Positions 23,356 through 34,689 of a DNA stretch of 64,000 nt are shown here, one piece after another (positions within the stretch are counted from its first letter, which is position 1; each line of letters starts with the position of its first letter). The notes below the pieces were generated by a model. It made no database searches. It had not been told where the DNA came from and worked only from the letters and a program-made list of their open reading frames with translations. Position numbers and translations under genes: made by a program. Origin of the DNA: Sophora flavescens. Lineage: Eukaryota; Streptophyta; Magnoliopsida; Fabales; Fabaceae. The stretch spans positions 163,926,518 to 163,990,517 of the forward strand of contig CM061067.1 in NCBI GenBank assembly GCA_030762895.1, read 5' to 3'.

Positions 23356-23740
23356 TTTATTAGTTCAAATGCATCAAATGTAGTGGGTATAATTATTGAT
23401 TTCTATTTAATTCCTCATATTCTAATTGAGTTTCATTTGTACGTAGGCACGTATACAACATGGATCATGGGAATGTGGCTACTATGTGATGCAGTGGATG
23501 TTGGAAATTATCTCCTCCAGGATCACTGAAAGATGGCACGAGGTAAATGTTAATTGATAACAATTAGAAGTAACAGTTATAGATTCGTTATATGTTTTAT
23601 GTTAGTTTATTACTTAAAAGATATAATCTTTTGTCCAATTAAACTTACAGATATTAAACAATCCAACTCCATTATCTGATTCCGACATCAACAACATAAG
23701 GCATTGGGCAACTTTCTTTCTTGAAGTGTACCAACCATAG

Positions 23741-24064
23741 TTTGTATATATGTAGTTAGTTTAAAAACTTATCATGTACTAGCTATAGTGTACTTTTGAC
23801 TGATCATATGTATTTTGATATGAAATCTATAATATATCATGTAGCTTTTTGGTTTCTAATTATCTTTGTTGTCTGAATGTAATTGAACGTACATATGTAT
23901 TGTTCGTAATAAATTCAATATATATTAGTTGTGTTTTTGTTGTACAAAAGTGATTGTGTTGAGAATATTTAGAGTATGTTATTCTGGTATTGATCTGCAT
24001 TACTAAAACAGGGGAAATGAATGATAGAAATGCAAATAACAGTTTCAAAAAAAAAATGAGACTT
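23741..24064. other. 3' flank of the Ulp-like gene, no gene seen
   Basis: AT-rich DNA between the Ulp-like stop codon and the right subterminal repeats; probably 3' untranslated sequence and terminator of the second CACTA gene. Confidence 0.4.
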
Positions 24065-24387
24065 TACACAACGGTTTTCAGGAAAACCGATGTGTAAATT
24101 GAAATTTTCACATCGGTTTTTTAAAAACCGATGTGTAAAGTCTAATTGCCACATCGGTTTTCTTAAAACCGATGTGGAAAGTGATATTTCCAATAGTTTA
24201 CCAATTGACAAATGAACTTTCCACATCGGTTAAGGCAAAAACCGCTGTTAAAAATGTACTATAAACATCGATTTTAAAACCGATGTGAAAAGTGGCAATA
24301 AACCACATCGGTCTTTTCAACATCAGTTTGAAAACCGATGTGAAAAGCCAAAAATAACCGATGTGGAATCCCTTTTCTGCGCTAGTG
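24065..24387. repeat. Subterminal hairpin repeats, outer CACTA right end
   Basis: About five pairs of CACATCGGTTTT-loop-AAAACCGATGTG lead to the terminus GCGCTAGTG, the same family as at 4040-4420. Confidence 0.85.
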
Positions 24388-24601
24388 TGCTATTCATTTT
24401 GAACCTTCCTCTCTTTCCCTTTAATTTTTCAATCTCTCTCTCTCTCTAATCTCTTTGTGCAACCGAAATTAAAACGCGGGTCCTCTATCATCTTCCCCTT
24501 CTCGTCGCACCCCAATCATCGTCACGGACCCACCTGCAAGACGCCATAGCCATCGACAGTCACCAACTTTCCCGACCATAATAAGCCTCTGTCACATCTT
24601 G

Positions 24602-24651
<50 letters not shown>

Positions 24652-25376
24652 AAACAATTTGAAACTTATTTAAAATATGATAATTCTTATCATCTTAATG
24701 GTGAAATTCTATTTGAAGAATTAAAAGTTATTAGAGAGATTTTAAGAGTTGAATCAAAATCAAGCTTTATGATATTGAGTTCTATGAAGACGTTTAATTG
24801 TTTTCCTAATGCATGCACAACTTATTGAATAAATTTAACTATCCATGTTATTGTTGCATCTGCCAAGAGAAGTTTTTCTAAATTGAAATTGTTAAAATCT
24901 TATTTGCGATCTAGTATGTCACAAGTAGATTACATAGTCGTACTTTGATTTCTATTGAAAATAATTCTTTAAAGAAGCTTGATTATGAACGGATTATTAA
25001 TTATTTTACAAAAAAAATAAAATAAGAAGGATTATATTCAAATGATTATAGGTGCATCGTTTTCTCGATTTGTTCAGGGCACCAAAAATCTCAGGACCGA
25101 TCTTGGTTATAGACGTGAATGCAGTTAACCAACACCAACCCATGATTTTGAGGTGTCAAACATCAAGCATATTTCCAAACATGGTCTAACTTTTTTTTCT
25201 CCTGTTTTATCCTTCCTTTTATTCTCTTCTATCTTAACTCGTTTCCTTCTGCTCCAAAAAATAATAAAATTAAGATCGAAAAGTTATAATTCCCATGCTC
25301 CAATGACTACACTTAAATCTTCCCCAGTCTTAACTGAATCTAGTTAAAATTTTGTACATGATTGTGTATCATTAGA
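24388..25376 (+). repeat. hAT-related duplicated segment, copy 1, right part
   Basis: Continues copy 1 after the outer CACTA, starting with the target duplication TGC. It matches 29581-30578 through an (AT)n tract (24606-24646), the hAT remnant and the final GATTGTGTATCATTAG. Confidence 0.85.
24650..25025 (+). pseudogene. hAT transposase remnant, copy 1
   Basis: This is the same C-terminal hAT dimerisation region as copy 2 (29840-30225), with ASAKRSFSKLKLLKSYLRSS just before the end. A stop stands where copy 2 reads TYRINL. Only the last ~100 codons remain, without the zinc finger or catalytic core. Confidence 0.7.
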
Positions 25377-25630
25377 TTCACTCTTGAAAATTTTTGTTTT
25401 TCATGTTTTATGAAAATGATGAAATGTAGGCACTTAAGCTTCAAACTGATTCATTTCTTTTGGAACAATTAATTGTGTAAAGTTAGTAATCTCTTCATAG
25501 GATAAGGCACTTAATATTGATTACTTACCTCTGTTAACTTCATTTTTCAACATATAATAAGGAAGAGGATCCAATATCAATACACTGATTAAAATTATAC
25601 TGTGCTCTATAAGTTTGTTTTATTCGGCAG

Positions 25631-25915
25631 TCCTATGGCTTACTCTCAAAAGAAGATTACTTTGCTCTACGAAATGGGTTCATTGCAGTATGTGAATCAT
25701 CTATAACAACTTCTTCACTGGGAATTCATAGTACTCTTCAAGCAACAACAATTTAAACCAAATTTCCTGGAATTGTAGGCTAATATTTCTGTAGGCAGCA
25801 ATTTCAATTTCAAGAAATTTCTTGTAACAAAATTATAGGTTCAATGTTTAACAGTGTCTTCATTTTGCTTGCAGAGTTCTATAATTACTATTGGCTTCCA
25901 TTTATTCCACTTGTG
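25631..25915 (+). pseudogene. Possible MLO-like exon fragments
   Basis: 25631-25687 lies between a good acceptor (TTTATTCGGCAG) and a good donor (GTATGT) and reads SYGLLSKEDYFALRNGFIA. That resembles the MLO-family segment QFYGSV.K.DY.TLR.GFI. A second piece after an acceptor at 25874 reads FYNYYWLPFIPLVV, similar in kind to the next MLO membrane segment (YFWI.FIPL.L). Both are short and the spacing is unusual, so the family call is weak; if right, these are captured and dead fragments. Confidence 0.35.
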
Positions 25916-27250
25916 GTACAGTTAATACTATTTCTTTTGCATCATTTTATCCATCACATTAAATTTATTGAAGAACTGTGATTTTTCTTTTGTGGCTTCT
26001 CATTTTCTTAATATGGTATATATGTCAAGAGGATGGGAGAAAACAGGGCATTTTTGGCATTTGATACTTGAAGGGGAAGTGAAGTGCAGGAGTTGAACCT
26101 CTGTTATTAATTGGATTTAACATTTGATGTCTTGTGTGCAGGTGTCAAGCATCATTGTCACTTTTGCCATCACAGTGATCACTTACTGTGGTCTGAAATA
26201 TTTACGCATTCATTGAATGTCATATTAGGAAAGAATCTTGTCATATTTGAATCAAATGCTCTATTTTTATATTATTGATAGGATTGAGGTGGCAGTGAAA
26301 TCAATGAAAGTATGTGTATTTCTTGTGAATTATTATATTGTTATTCCTAAGTTTTTGTTATTTCTATTTTGGTATGTTGTTTTAGAGTTACAACCAGCTA
26401 ATAAAGTTGACAAATATCAGTGCCAAATTGGTCCCCATAATAGTTGTTGGTGTCTGGGAGCAATTTGGAGACTTCCCTTTGGTGCATGATCTATATTAGG
26501 TTGGCTTTATGGTTTAATGTTGGATTGATGCATGCTATTGTTGGTTTGCCAGAACTGGTGTTTGTTACATAAAACCCAAATATCTTCGTGGCATCCCCAC
26601 ATTTGTTCTATTCCTAGTAGTTTCTTCAAATTTGACTTCAACTTGATATAGCCTTAGCGAGCATGTTTCAAAGTAGAGAGTATCTTAATGTGATGGTGTC
26701 CATTATGTGAGTACAAGCCAAATGGTTTGAATATCCATATTTTCTATCTTGTTATTTAAATTAGTTATAATGTATATTATCTTGTTACAGTGTGATGAAT
26801 GCTTTCTTGGAATGACTCACTATCTTTTATTTGATTATAGTAACATCCTTCTCGTTTATGATGGTGGCCATGAATTAATCAATGACGATGATGATTAGAT
26901 GACAACGGCGATGATATGATGATGAGGAGGAGATGATGGATGATGTGCTAGATGAAGATGAAGAGTTTAGTGATCAAAGTAACAATGAGGAATAAATTTA
27001 TGTCTATGATGTTTGTAATGATATTTTAATGTTTTGAATCTTAATATATCATTCTTGTATTTCAAGATACTTTGTGTTTTTGTTTATTTGAAACTTGATA
27101 CTTATCTAGAGTGGTACCTTGATAATAATTATTTTTTATTATATTAGATTAGATTCCAAGTCCAGGTACCTAATTTGGTATCCATAATTATTTAAGTTTG
27201 GCCCTTTTTTATTAATAAACATGATTTGTTTATCAAAAAATATTATTTAA
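25916..27250. other. Cargo or intergenic DNA without a recognisable gene
   Basis: Several splice-like junctions are visible (for example acceptors near 26140 and 26385). A short acidic frame, MMDDVLDEDEEFSDQSNNEE, ends at about 26995. No family is recognised. Probably remnants of captured exons or plain non-coding DNA. Confidence 0.3.
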
Positions 27251-27645
27251 ATATGATTATCTAATCCGTGGGAAATCTGTCCAAAATAATATCATAACAT
27301 TCGTCTGAAATCCGTCCAGAATTTGCATGAATAGCAATATTGAATCCGTCTGAAATTCGTCCGAAATTAAGCCAATATAACCAAAATTCAGATTTTTGTG
27401 TTTGTCTGAAAGCTGTCCGAAATCTGTCTGGAACTAATTTCGGACGGAATTTCGGACAGAATTTTTAATTTGCAACGGGGCTTTTTCGGACGGGGGGTGT
27501 TCCGTCTGAAATCCGTCCGAAATTAATTGTCCATCCAAAATCCGTGTGAAAGGTGTCCAAATTCCGTCTAAAATCCGTCTGTGAATCCGTCCGAAAATAA
27601 AAATTTTCTAGTAGTGATGGAGAACATTATCACTGACATAGTATA

Positions 27646-28442
27646 GAGGTTGAACATAAAAGAGAAAAGAAAGAGAGAGAGAGTTTACCTGAGAGGGAGA
27701 AAACAAAAAGAAAACTAAGAGTGGGAAATGGAAAAGAAAACGTAAATAGAAAGAGAAAAATGAGAGGGAAGAAGAGTGTTTACCTTATAGCGATGGCGGT
27801 GCTTCCCGCGACATGCAATATCAACACAATATAGAGGTTGAACATAAAAGAGAAAAGAAAGAGAAAGATAGTTTACTCGAGAGGGAGAAAACAAAAAGAA
27901 AACTAAGAGGGGGAAATGGAAAATAAAATGTAAATAAAAAAAAATAGGGAAGAAGAGTATTGACCTTATAGCGATGGTGGTGCTTCTCGTGACATGCAAT
28001 ATCAACACACATAGAGGGTTAGAATTTAGAAACATGAAAATAAAAATATAGAGGATAACATATTATCAACAACGCAGTATAGAGGTTGAAGAGTGTTTAC
28101 CTTATAGCAACTCGCCGGGAGTGACTGAGAGAGAGTAATGAGAGTGGTGCTGCACGGTGGAAGAAGTGATAGAGAGTATGGCATAGAAAATGCTTTGTTC
28201 AGAAAATGTTCGAAAAATTTATAGTTCAAATCAAATTCAAATTTGAATTTTAGTAAATTAATAATTCATCCTTGAGTGTCTCCCGTAGCGACACGTAAGC
28301 CCTTGCTAATGTGTCATTGCATAGAGGATGACACCTAAGAAATTTTGCCTCGAGACCCATTCTACTTTGTATATATAATAGATTGACTTCTGAAAAGCCA
28401 AATGTAAAAAAGTTGGTTAATAAATTTTCAAAATCTGCATTT

Positions 28443-28487
<45 letters not shown>

Positions 28488-29791
28488 TTTTTATATTTTT
28501 GCTGATAATTAGTTGAGTTTAATTTATATGTACTATTAATGTAAATACTTTTTACATTGACATCCAATAACATATTAACAAATCAACATTATTGTTATTT
28601 CTTTTTTCTTACTTATTAAAATAAAAGCACAATATCAAAGCGTTAGTGAATGGCAGCGTAAAATAAAACTTTTACACCGACAGTGAAAACTTTTAATTCT
28701 AATCAGTATTGTTATTTACTCAATGTATTGCTTGGTTAGTGAGAAAAAGGAAAGAGGAAAGAACGGGAAAACACGAGTATTGAACCATTGTAATTAGGGT
28801 CATAATTTGACCCTTCCGTGATATCTCGATCTATCCCCACAAAGCCTCGGTCCTTTGGATCGATTATAGGATTAATCATCGATCGACTGTTTAGAGTAGT
28901 GAGTTGACTCTTGGATTTTCCGAACTTCCTAACCAGTGTATCTGTCATCATGATTTTATTTGGAAGATTCTTGTCTTGATGGCGTGATTTTATTTCGAAG
29001 ATTCTTGATAAGTGAAGAAGAGACTTTTCAAATTTCAAAATTCTTTTTTTTTCATATTACAAAGAAGTGAAAATTTATTACTTATACGACTAAAATTTGA
29101 ATACCACACTTAATTATAGTTAATTAATAATTAATTTTATCAAACATGATTAGACGCGGCGATGGCTCTGAGCACGGTTGGGTTGAGCGGTCGCCCAAAG
29201 ACCCATATTTTGAGGGGCATCAATTTTTTTTGTTATGGGTATATATAAATATTAAAATCAAAATATTATATATTTAAAATTATATAAAAAATTTATTATA
29301 AAAATTAAACAAAAGCAATAGTCAAATGAGGTTGATATCGATAAAAACAATTAAACAAGTTCCTAAAACCAAGTCAACTAATAAGTCACATTCCATTTCT
29401 CTTGTATCAACAAGAATACACCTATCATCTTGGACACTTAAATAGTGACAATCATTTAGCTGTAAAAATTGGTTCTCAACAAAAAAAGGGTTTGCATAAG
29501 TGTCTGGTGATGGTCTATTTCTCTCAATCTCGCTATGTCACACGTCTTTTCCCGTCATCCTTTGTAATCTTTGATCTTGCTGTTCATTTTGAACCATCCT
29601 CTCTTTCCCTTTAATTTTTCAATCTCTCTCTCTCTCTAATCTCTTTGTGCAACCGAAGTTAAAACGCGAGTCCTCTATCATCTTCCCCTTCTTGTCGCAC
29701 ACCAATCACCGTCACGCACCCACTTGCAAGACGCCATAGCCATCGACAGTCACCAACTTTCCTGACCATAGTAAGCCTCCGTCACATATTG

Positions 29792-29850
<59 letters not shown>

Positions 29851-30578
29851 CAAGCATCTTGAAACTTATTTAAAATATGATAATTCTAATTATCATCTTA
29901 ATGGTGAAATTCTATTTGAAGAATTAAAAGTTATTAGAGAGATTTTAAAAGTTGAATCAAAATCAAGCTTTATGATATTGAGTTCTATGAAGACGTTTAA
30001 TTGTTTTCCTAATGCATGCACAACTTATAGAATAAATTTAACTATCAATGTTATTGTTGCATCTGCCAAGAGAAGTTTCTCTAAATTGAAATTGTTAAAA
30101 TCTTATTTGCGATCTAGTATGTCACAAGTAGATTACATAGTCGTACTTTGATTTCTATTGAAAATAATTGTTTAAAGAAGCTTGATTATGAACGGATTAT
30201 TAATTATTTTACAAAAAAAATAAAATAAAAAGGATTATATTCAAATGATTATAGGTGCATCGTTTTCTCGATTTGTCCAGGACACAAAAAATATCAGGAT
30301 CGATCTTGGTTATAGACGTGAATGCCGTTAACCAACACCAACCCATGATTCTGAGGTGTCAAACATCAAGCATATTTCCAAACATGGTCTAACTTTTTTT
30401 TCTCCTGTTTTGTCCTTCCTTTTATTCTCTTCTATCTTAACTCGTTTCCTTCTGCTCCAAAAAATAATAAAATTAAGATCGAAAAGTTATAATTCCCATG
30501 CACCAATGACTACACTTAAATCTTCCCCAGTCTTAACTGAATCTAGTTAAAATTTTGTACATGATTGTGTATCATTAG
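27646..30578 (+). repeat. hAT-related duplicated segment, copy 2 (uninterrupted)
   Basis: A 2.93-kb direct repeat of 2071-4010 plus 24388-25376. At 29571-29590 it reads TTTGATCTTGCTGTTCATTT without interruption. Copy 1 reads TTTGATCTTGC, then the outer CACTA, then TGCTATTCATTT. It includes (AT)n tracts at 28446-28485 and 29796-29846 that differ in length from copy 1. Confidence 0.9.
29840..30225 (+). pseudogene. hAT transposase remnant, copy 2
   Basis: The open frame after the (AT)n tract encodes about 100 residues of the hAT C-terminal dimerisation region: INVIVASAKRSFSKLKLLKS, then YLRSSMSQ. The conserved hAT form is A.AERSFSKLK.IK..LRS.M. A frameshift at about 30150 breaks the expected continuation (ENNCLKKLDYERIINYF in another frame, to about 30220). 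No zinc finger or catalytic core is present. Similar to hAT elements related to zinc-finger MYM-type proteins; non-functional. Confidence 0.75.
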
Positions 30579-32409
30579 GTTCATTACTCTTTTATTTGAT
30601 ATGTAAATATGGTCTAGTTCATAACCTTGAAGGAACGAGGGGGCAAAGACACACATTTGCTCCCAGCACTGTGATCTCTCCCTTCTTTATTTCTTTTGGT
30701 GTTACTCCCAAACAAATCTACCATTCTTTTAAGACAGCACTAGCTTGCAAAGGTTGAATATCACCGTCGACCCACTTGATGTGATCTTCCTCCACGGCTC
30801 CACTCTTTGTCTTTGGCCCCCCCTTCTCACTAACATTATTGGTTGCCAAAAAGATGTATATATAATGAGACCTATATATATATATTCGTACACACACACA
30901 CACAATATATTTATATATTTATTCTCTTGTGGGAGACTTTAAGCTGTCTACTCTTTTAGTCTCTTAATTCATAGCAGCTAGCACACCCCACAGGCCCACA
31001 CCAACCATATAAGTGCAACTTGTCTTTGAAACCCAGAAAGGCATTATGGAAAAGTCACGCTAGCTATGGTCCCATCCCTTCATAAAAGATAATCAATCAT
31101 ATTGTTTTTTCGTTTTTTAGTACCTCTGCAAGGTGTGGCACCCTCCATCTATCCCTTTAAAATTCTGAAAAGTTCCTATAAACTGGAAAAACTATTTGGT
31201 CAATTCAGCAGGGGTATCGTGCTAAAAGTTCTGGGAAAGGGAAAGAATGGTGGGGGGGGTGTTGGGAGAATGATGCTAACATTTTCGGTCATCTAATCAA
31301 ATCATAAATTGGCATATATACTGTAAAAGGGGGAAGAATGAACAAGAAAAAGGGACTCAATAATTCCATTTCTTTTCGTCAACACGTGCGTGCAGCAACG
31401 TTTCCATGATAGTTTTGTTTAGATAATAAAATGAAGGCAATTGCCTTACTTTTATATAATTTGGTGAGGTTAAATTTGATTTTACTTTTCATTTTAGAAT
31501 TAAAATAATTGGTTAATGAAGTTACATGATTGTGTGTTTTTCAAGGTAAGTAATTGGATAAACTATACAAGAAAAAAAATCAAGGGTAATTGTTAAATAA
31601 AATAAAGAGGTATTCTATAAACAAAAATATGATTGAAAATTTATGATTATTTAGCAGTTTTGTTGTATAAAAATCAAAGGCTGTATAAGTTTGAAAATCA
31701 AAATACAAATCAAAGGGATATAATTACTTTGTGAAGTAGTAGAGGACTTATTATACTCTTTAAGGCAAGATGGAGGGTTAAGGTAATTTTATCAAACTTT
31801 ACAGAAGGAAAACACAATACCCTAAATTATGCTAAGCATGCCATTATATTTGTTGAATGAAATAGTATTTTCTTTCAAGATAGATATTTCTCCATGCTCC
31901 AACTGTACTAACAAAACATTTCAAAAGAAAAAAAAAAATGGTTTTTTTTAAGTTACTAAGAAGGAAGGTGGATAACACTAACGTCTGAAAATTTAATTCC
32001 CCAACCCCTGTTCCGTAGCATGTATGAAGCTTTTCCTTGACCCGATGCCATTCAAAAGTAAAAGGTGGCCCACTGGAGGCCCAATTAGGAGAAGCACTAC
32101 CACTCTTTCCCTATAGCATCAACTACCTGAGAGTTTGAAAAAACCAAACGCTGAATGATACTAGCAGCTTTAGCACCACCGCCCTCTTGTTTCAAACTAT
32201 CTCCTAATCAGGGATGATAATTTTGGCTGTACTTAAGGTTATGTTTGGGAGTTTTGAAGATGATGGAGTGAAGTGGTTACTAATAGAATGGTTTAGGATG
32301 TACCGGTGAAAGTAAATTACTCTATCTCTATTGTTTGGAAGTTTAACGAGAAAATCTCAAATCCACTGTTTAGAGGGTATAAAAATTGGGGGTTTGGATG
32401 GGATGAAAT
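30579..32409. other. Intergenic DNA, no gene supported
   Basis: It holds a mixed (AT)n/(CA)n simple repeat at 30880-30925. A minus-strand open stretch at 30718-30850 ending GDIQPLQASAVLKEW looks protein-like but is not recognised. The remainder is AT-rich with no supported feature. Confidence 0.4.
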
Positions 32410-32960
32410 TGTTGGGAAATACCAGCATAATTTCCCTCCTCTGTGAACTCAAAAATAGGCACTAAGCGGAAGCGTAAAAATAAGTATAATAACACCAGAC
32501 AATTTTTAGCGTGGAAAAACCTCCTCAATGCGAGCAAGGAAAAAACCACGGGACCCGTAAGCCGCTTAAACCTCCACTATAACAATAACGGGAATACAAA
32601 AATACAAGAATATTGTATCATCAATTTGTGGATAACACTCTCACAAATTGGCTCACTATTTTTCTCTCTTATAAAACTCTCTCTAAGGATCTCTCTATTT
32701 TTCTCTCACTCTCTTGTGAGGCTCTCTCTATTTTTCTCTCACTACTCTTCTCTCTTGAATGTGAGGATTGGTGTGTCAAAGCATGAAGGGAAAAGCTCTA
32801 TTTATAGAGCCATGCTCCTCCATCATCCAACTACCCATTTGACATTTTGCTCCAAAATTTCAATGCACCGAAAATGGTTTTGAAAAACCAATGTGCAGCT
32901 TTGAAATTTTGCACATCTATAGTGCATATTTCTTTGGCTGGATCATGGCTAGGTCCCACA
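32410..32960 (-). repeat. 3' LTR of the copia element
   Basis: 551 bp, inverted relative to the window. The adjoining interior (32961-32985) reads GGAGGGGAGAATTG on the minus strand, the polypurine tract. Confidence 0.9.
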
Positions 32961-34686
32961 ATTCTCCCCTCCAGCCAAAGGGAAAATATCCTTGGATCGG
33001 TTTGGGGTTGATGCTAAGCCCGCAACTTCTTTACAGACTTCTATCTTCTCTTTCGGTAGAGCTTTTGTCATCATATCCGCCCCGTTATCTTTTGTGTGTA
33101 TTTTCTCAATCTGCAACAGTTTACTTTCCAACACATCACGGATCCAGTGATACCTTACGTCGATGTGTTTCGACCTTGAATGAAAGGTCGAGTTCTTGCT
33201 GAGATGGATTGCGCTCTGACTGTCGCAATAAAGAATATAACTTTCCTGATCCTGGCCTAACTCTTGTAGGAACTTCTTCATCCACAAGATCTCCTTGCAA
33301 CCTTCAGTGATTGCGATGAATTCTGCTTCTGTAGTGCTTAAAGCAATACACTTTTGTAGTCTTGACTGCCAAGAGATAGCTACCCCTGCAAAGGTAATCA
33401 GGTATCCTGATGTAGACTTTCTGGAATCCACATCTCCTGCCATATCTGCATCTGAGTATCCAAGAAGCATTAAATTTCCATTGCCAAAACACAAGCAGCT
33501 TTTGGCAGTTCCCTTCAGATACCGTAGTATCCATTTCACCGCATTCCAGTGCTCCTTTCCTGGATTTGATAGGAATCTACTCACAACTCCGACAGCATAA
33601 GCAATGTCTGGTCTTGTACAAACCATTGCATACATAAGACTACCCACTGCAGAAGAATAGGGCACCTTGCTCATTTCTTCTTTTTCTTCTTCATTCCCTG
33701 GACATTGAGTCCTACTCAGTTTGAGATGACCAGGTAATGGAACATGCATAGGTTTAGCATTATGCATGTTGAACCTTTCAAGAACTTTCTTGATATAGTC
33801 TTCTTGTGACATCCACAACATCCTTCTAGAACGATCTCTAGTTATCTTCATTCCAAGAATCTTCTTCATCGCACCCGGATCTTTCATGGCAAAAGACTTG
33901 CTCAATGCCTTCGAGAGCAAACTATTTTTGCCTTATCTTTCCCAATAATTAGCATATCATCAACATACAATGAAGTATGATGGATTCACCATTCTCATAG
34001 TTCTTCACAAACACACAATGGTCTGCGGAGGTTTTCTTGAAATTGTGTTGGGTCATGAAGAGATCAAACTTCTTGTACCATTGCCTTGGAGCTTGCTTCA
34101 GACCGTAGAGGCTTTTCTTCAGACGACACACTAGGTGTTCCTTGCTTGGTTCAGCAAAACCTTCTGGTTGCTCCATATAGATTTCCTCCTCTAGGTCTCC
34201 ATGTAGGAATGCTGTTTTTACATCAAGTTGTTCAATCTCCAAGTCTAGTTTTGCAGCTAGACCGAGAATTGCTCTAATAGATGTCATCTTCACCACTGGT
34301 GAGAAGATTTCCTCGAAATCTATGCCTTTCTTCTGGTTGCACCCCTTTACAACAATCCTTGCTTTGTATTTGGGGTTTGGGTTGTTCTCTTCAGTCTTGA
34401 GCTTGAACACCCATTTGTTTTTCAATGCCTTTCTCCTGTCTGGTAATCTCACCAGGTCATACGTCTGATTCTCTTTCAGGGACTGCATTTCTTCTTCCAT
34501 AGCTTGCAACCATTTATCATTATCATTCATCTCAATGGCTTCCACAAAGCTTTGAGGTTCCCCTTCATCAATGAGAGTGACATATTCATCTGAATAGTAT
34601 CTTCTTGATGGTTGTCTGGCTCTCGTTGATCTTCTGATTTGAGATTCTTGCTCTACCTCATCAGTCTCCATCTGTTCTTCTTGCAT
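32961..34686 (-). pseudogene. Copia reverse transcriptase and RNase H, frameshifted
   Basis: The upstream frame (34686-33949) has the copia RT start (KNKWVFKLK, YKARIVVKG, EIEQLDVKTAFLHGDL, SLYGLKQAPRQWY). It ends where the catalytic YVDD box should be, reading ILHCMLMIC, so a frameshift has destroyed the polymerase active-site frame. The downstream frame (33920-32949) carries the RNase H part: GYSDADMAGDVDSRKSTSGY, IALSTTEAEFIA, LYCDSQSAIHLSKNS and SKHIDVRYHWIRD, ending near the polypurine tract. These are catalytic domains for copying element RNA; the broken centre makes this copy inactive. Confidence 0.9.
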
Positions 34687-34689
34687 TGT

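Larger units (their letters stand above)
9160..23740 (+). pseudogene. CACTA second gene with Transposase_24-like region and Ulp1 (C48) protease-like domain, split by nested CACTA
   Basis: Eleven exons can be followed: 9160-9450 (ATG 9166), 9550-9759, 9847-10116, 10197-10841, 10929-10997, 11075-11274, 11353-11523, 11588-11692, 11790-11856, 23447-23542 and 23651-23740 (TAG). Exons 1-4 resemble plant Ptta/En/Spm proteins (HPGRVIGVGWGVGIRQY; YVDDHH...VALGRAH; acidic D-run). The last exons form a C48-type fold: QHWQLLILYP supplies the His, GSWECGYYVMQWM the catalytic Cys. The usual catalytic Asp position reads FFCSIG, with Cys, a pattern I recall from plant transposon Ulp-like proteins. Nonsense codons lie at 9247, 9436, 9736, 9757 and in exon 7 (LA-stop-EDRV). 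The acceptor before exon 7 reads AT instead of AG. The inner CACTA lies in the intron after 11856. Splice sites are inferred by eye. Confidence 0.8.
4011..24387 (+). mobile_element. Outer CACTA (En/Spm) transposon carrying TNP2-like and Ulp1-like genes
   Basis: The 5' end is CACTAGTGCAAAA at 4011 and the 3' end is TTCTGCGCTAGTG at 24387; the ends match as inverted repeats over 11 of 13 bases. A 3-bp target duplication TGC flanks it (4008-4010 and 24388-24390). Both ends carry arrays of CCACATCGGTTT...AACCGATGTG hairpins. Without the nested element (11868-23355) it is about 8.9 kb, ordinary for an autonomous CACTA. It holds a TNP2-like transposase gene (5813-9003) and a second gene ending in a Ulp1 (C48) protease-like domain, both broken by stop codons. 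It can no longer encode its own transposase, though its ends look usable. Confidence 0.93.
25379..27616. mobile_element. Probable CACTA element carrying host gene fragments
   Basis: The right end is clear. GGACGGATTTCGGACGG-type subterminal repeats (27255-27600) lead to AAAATTTTCTAGTAGTG at 27616, whose reverse complement is CACTACTAGAAAATTTTTAT. The proposed left end CACTCTTGAAAATTTTTGTT at 25379 matches that with one missing base and a few changes, but it lacks the subterminal repeats. The flanking triplets differ (ATT versus ATG). Between the ends are exon-like pieces and no transposase. The right end is well supported; the left end is tentative. Confidence 0.5.

Noticed and set aside
29789..29845. 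Start of the hAT remnant frame inside the (AT)n tract
   Set aside because: The N-terminal Tyr/Ile repeat is just translated microsatellite; the real homology begins after it.
30718..30903. Minus-strand frame ending GDIQPLQASAVLKEW
   Set aside because: Looks protein-like in part, but half is a translated (AT)n/(CA)n repeat and I recognise no family; not enough to call a gene.
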